A stretch of DNA of 64,000 bases, from assembly GCA_958295495.1 (NCBI GenBank), contig OY282352.1:3350548-3414547 (forward strand). The letters run 5' to 3'. How positions within the stretch are numbered: position 1 is the stretch's first letter; each line of letters begins with the position of its first letter. Positions 61,705 through 64,000 of the stretch are shown here, one piece after another. The position numbers and the translations under genes were made by a program. This DNA is from an uncultured Latescibacterota bacterium (GTDB lineage: Bacteria; Latescibacterota; UBA2968; UBA8231). Under the pieces are notes generated by a model that saw only the letters and a list, made by a program, of their open reading frames with translations, made no database searches and was not told the origin of the DNA.

Positions 61705-62322
61705 ATGGTAGATCTTTTTCAAGATGGTGGGTGGGCCATGTACCCCCTGCTTCTTCTGCTCATCCTCGGCGTTGGCGTAGCCGCTGAACGCCTGTACAAT
61801 CTGTCGCGGTCGTCGATTGACGCGGCGAGTTTCTTCACGAACCTCGAAGAGGCACTCGACAGCGGGGGCCCCGACGCCGCGGCTGAGCTTTGCTCAAATA
61901 CGCGCGGTCCGGTTGCCTCAGTCATCCACGCTGGGCTCCTGCGCTTGGAGCGCGGGATCAACCACGTCGAGAAAGCCATTGACAATAGTGGCGCGGTGGA
62001 GATGGCCTTTCTCGAGCGCGGCATGGTCTGGCTTTCGACCGTGGCCAACTTGGCGCCGATGATAGGCTTTTTGGGCACGGTCAGCGGTATGATCAATGCC
62101 TTTCAGGCGATCAAGGAAGCCGGCGACGTAGAGCCTTCTATGGTCGCGGGCGGTATTTCTGAGGCCCTAATCACCACGGCTGCGGGTCTGATCGTAGGCA
62201 TCCTGATCCAGTTTTGCTACAACTTCTGCGCCAATCGCATCGATAAGATCATCGCCGACATGACCGAGCAGACGGCCAACTTCATCGACCTATTGGCCGC
62301 GCGCCAGCACCAAGGGGCCTAG
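61705..62322 (+). CDS. exbB: MotA/TolQ/ExbB proton-channel family protein
   Basis: 205 residues after GCGAGGAAAAAAA. It has three membrane helices: one at the start ('MYPLLLLLILGVGVAAERLY') and two near 'MVWLSTVANLAPMIGFLGTV' and 'ALITTAAGLIVGILIQFCYN', with the signature 'GFLGTVSGMINAF'. It forms the stator channel with ExbD and powers TonB. The two exbD genes and tonB follow with 2-3 bp gaps. Confidence 0.93.
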   Translation: MVDLFQDGGWAMYPLLLLLILGVGVAAERLYNLSRSSIDAASFFTNLEEALDSGGPDAAAELCSNTRGPVASVIHAGLLRLERGINHVEKAIDNSGAVEMAFLERGMVWLSTVANLAPMIGFLGTVSGMINAFQAIKEAGDVEPSMVAGGISEALITTAAGLIVGILIQFCYNFCANRIDKIIADMTEQTANFIDLLAARQHQGA

Positions 62323-62324
62323 AC

Positions 62325-62738
62325 GTGATCGGGAGGCGCCAAAGCCGAGTTCCCCCGGAAATTCCCACGGCTTCAATGGCGGATATCGCCTTTTTGTTGA
62401 TCGTGTTCTTCCTCGTCACGACCACCATGAACCAGGACAAGGGCCTTTCGTTGCACTTGCCGCCGGTGGGCGAGACCAAGGAAGTGCGAGAAAAGAATAT
62501 TCTCAACGTGTGGATCAACGCCCGCGACCAAGTCGCCTTTTTTGAAAATGAACAGCTAACGCCGGTGCCTTTTGCCGAACTCAAGGAGCGAATTGAGGGA
62601 CGTCTGCGGGAAAACGAGAATCTGATCGTCTCGCTCAAGACCGAGCGCGGGGCTACCTATCGGACCTTCGTCGATGTGCTAGACGAGCTCAAACTGGCCG
62701 GGGCTACCAAAATCTCGATTGCCAACCCGGAAGAATAG
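62325..62738 (+). CDS. exbD: ExbD/TolR-family biopolymer transport protein (first copy)
   Basis: 137 residues from a GTG 2 bp after exbB; AAGGGG lies at the end of exbB. One N-terminal helix ('MADIAFLLIVFFLVTTTMNQ') carries the proton-relay aspartate in MADIAFLL. A periplasmic domain follows ('ILNVWINARDQVAFFENEQL', 'LKTERGATYRTFVDVLDELK'). The two ExbD-type genes in a row differ clearly and may form a mixed stator. Confidence 0.93.
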   Translation: MIGRRQSRVPPEIPTASMADIAFLLIVFFLVTTTMNQDKGLSLHLPPVGETKEVREKNILNVWINARDQVAFFENEQLTPVPFAELKERIEGRLRENENLIVSLKTERGATYRTFVDVLDELKLAGATKISIANPEE

Positions 62739-62741
62739 CCG

Positions 62742-63152
62742 ATGAAATTCGCACGCAAAGCCAAGGTAGTTAGTGTTATTCCCACGGCTTCTATGGCCGA
62801 TATATCCTTCTTACTCCTCGTGTTTTTTATGGTCTCGACGGTTTTCGTGCGCTATAGGGGCGTGCCGGTGGAGTTGCCGCAGGCCGAAAAAATTGAGAAG
62901 CTCGAAAGCCGCCGCAACGTATTGCAGGTTTGGGTCAATAGTGAGGGAGTCGTCAATATCGAAGACCGGAACATACCGCTTTCCGACGTGGGCAAGCTGG
63001 TACATAAGTACCTGACGGCCAATCCTCGGTTGATCATCTCGTTGCGGGGCGATAAGGATTCCGAGTTCGGGGTGATTTCCGAGGTCATGGAGGAGTTGCG
63101 CAAGGTCGAGGCTCTGCGGGTCAATTTCTCCACCAAACGGGAGTTGGAATGA
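62742..63152 (+). CDS. exbD: ExbD/TolR-family biopolymer transport protein (second copy)
   Basis: 136 residues starting 3 bp after the first copy. The same layout is seen: helix with 'SMADISFLLLVFFMVSTVF' (Asp present) and periplasmic domain ('QVWVNSEGVVNIEDRNIPLS', 'RGDKDSEFGVISEVMEELRK'). Its stop overlaps the start of tonB (ATGA). Tandem exbD genes are known in FCB bacteria. Confidence 0.93.
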   Translation: MKFARKAKVVSVIPTASMADISFLLLVFFMVSTVFVRYRGVPVELPQAEKIEKLESRRNVLQVWVNSEGVVNIEDRNIPLSDVGKLVHKYLTANPRLIISLRGDKDSEFGVISEVMEELRKVEALRVNFSTKRELE

Positions 63153-63808
63153 TGATTCGCGGCAAACAGCCTGAAGCCAATCTACGGTTGACGTACCGGA
63201 AGACGTTATGGGCTTGCACGGGGCTTGCTACCCTCTTGCACGCGGCCATCTTTGGACTCTTCCCCAGCTTCGAGCCCGAAGCCTACGCCAAATCCGAAGA
63301 GCCGATTATCATTCAACTCGAAGAAATCCCCGAGACTAAGCAAGAGCGTCGGCCCCCACCGCCGGCCCGGCCAGTAGTGCCCGTGCCTACCGACAACCCG
63401 GATGTCCCTGATGACGTGACCATTGAGGACACCGAGCTCGACTTAGGTCTCGACGATTTGGCACCGCCGCCGCCGTTGGAGGAAGAGGTGGTTGAGGAAG
63501 TCGAATTGGAAGAGGAAGAGGAGATCGTCGAGTTGTGGCGGGTCGAGAAGAAGCCCGTGCTCGTCAAAAAAGTAAGGCCTAAGTATCCGGCTACCGCCCA
63601 GAAAGCCAACATCACCGGCAAGGTGTTTGTCACGGCGCTAGTCGGCAAAGACGGCAAGGTCGAGCAGATTGACAAGATCACTGGCCCCAAGGTTTTCCAC
63701 GAGGTCGCCAAAGCCGCCGCTCTCCAGTCAGAGTTTACGCCGGCCATGCAAAACGACAGGCCAGTCAAGGTCTGGGTTAGCCTGCCCTTCACCTTTAGGC
63801 TCAACTGA
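63149..63808 (+). CDS. tonB: TonB-family energy transducer
   Basis: 219 residues from an ATG that overlaps the exbD stop by 4 bp. One N-terminal helix ('TLWACTGLATLLHAAIFGLF') is followed by a Pro-rich ('PPPPARPVVPVPTDNP') and then strongly acidic spacer ('EEEVVEEVELEEEEEIVEL') in place of the usual Glu-Pro/Lys-Pro repeats. The C-terminal TonB domain has 'VRPKYPATAQKANITGKVFV' and 'AVQ'-like 'AALQSEFTPAMQNDRPVKVW'. It would pass energy from ExbBD to outer-membrane receptors. Confidence 0.92.
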   Translation: MMIRGKQPEANLRLTYRKTLWACTGLATLLHAAIFGLFPSFEPEAYAKSEEPIIIQLEEIPETKQERRPPPPARPVVPVPTDNPDVPDDVTIEDTELDLGLDDLAPPPPLEEEVVEEVELEEEEEIVELWRVEKKPVLVKKVRPKYPATAQKANITGKVFVTALVGKDGKVEQIDKITGPKVFHEVAKAAALQSEFTPAMQNDRPVKVWVSLPFTFRLN

Positions 63809-63928
63809 CGGTTGCCATATCTCCCTATTTTTCTTATATTTAGTAGTACTTCCCCTCTCGTTCCTCCCCGCACAAACGCCGGCCGGCCGGCCGCCGTACT
63901 CTGAACAGATTGATGGGAGGATTCGTCT

Positions 63929-64000
63929 ATGCGGTGTCCCTATTGCAATTGTGAAGAAGATCGGGTGGTGGATTCGCGGTCGTGCCGCGAAGGTATAGCG
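63929..64000 (+). CDS. nrdR: Transcriptional repressor NrdR, N-terminal part (runs off the window)
   Basis: 24 codons are present after GGGAGG. They read MRCPYCNCEEDRVVDSR, the first zinc-finger half of NrdR (CPxC) with the invariant VVDSR. NrdR is the ATP-cone repressor of ribonucleotide reductase genes. The second cysteine pair and the ATP-cone lie past the window edge. Confidence 0.88.
   Translation, partial: MRCPYCNCEEDRVVDSRSCREGIA

Overview
The window looks like chromosomal DNA, mostly about 60% G+C by eye, from an uncultivated diderm bacterium. An outer membrane is shown by several C-terminal beta-barrels, TonB/ExbB/ExbD, lipoproteins and a SurA-like foldase. FlgD-like C-terminal tails, CRTAC1/ASPIC-UnbV proteins, TPR proteins and repeated phytanoyl-CoA dioxygenases fit an FCB-type lineage such as Latescibacterota or a relative. 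That placement is inference. By eye I saw no rRNA, tRNA or CRISPR array.

1-5.8 kb: the 5' end of a phytanoyl-CoA dioxygenase gene, a small unknown gene, a CNT nucleoside transporter, a translationally coupled epimerase/P-loop pair, an MFS exporter and a DegT/DnrJ-type aminotransferase. 5.9-10.97 kb: an accessory island. It holds a tightly coupled three-gene operon (winged-helix-like protein, P-loop ATPase, PD-(D/E)XK nuclease) with a 26-bp perfect palindrome just upstream, a coiled-coil gene cut by an IS element, another gene fragment, and on the far side a second, diverged copy of the last 120 bp of the aminotransferase gene. This is the best candidate here for an undescribed, probably defensive, system.

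11-17 kb: a metabolic cluster with an HpcH/HpaI-type aldolase, a degenerate M19 dipeptidase-like protein, a PhyH protein, a TIM-barrel-like unknown and a large OPT-like membrane protein. 17-37.5 kb: a surface and secretion region. It contains a SUMF1-domain protein, three CRTAC1/ASPIC-UnbV proteins, a parvulin lipoprotein, a 902-residue outer-membrane barrel, three tandem discoidin-like proteins with FlgD-like tails, a CBM9-like secreted protein with a strong terminator, and a TPR protein.

37.8-45.4 kb: another PhyH gene, an alpha/alpha-barrel-like unknown, a CBM9-like protein, a metalloprotease/beta-propeller/outer-membrane-barrel fusion, and a two-gene AT-richer module (small Cas2-like-fold candidate plus a two-helix membrane protein). 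45.6-60 kb: housekeeping genes, largely on the minus strand: rpmI-rplT, pheST, a ZapB-like coiled coil, zapA, rny, a YmdB-family phosphoesterase, xseA-xseB, recN, pgsA. accD (minus), surE and a D15-like barrel lie to their right. 60.5-64 kb: a TPR lipoprotein or periplasmic protein followed by exbB-exbD-exbD-tonB and the start of nrdR, which together suggest an energised outer-membrane transport operon.
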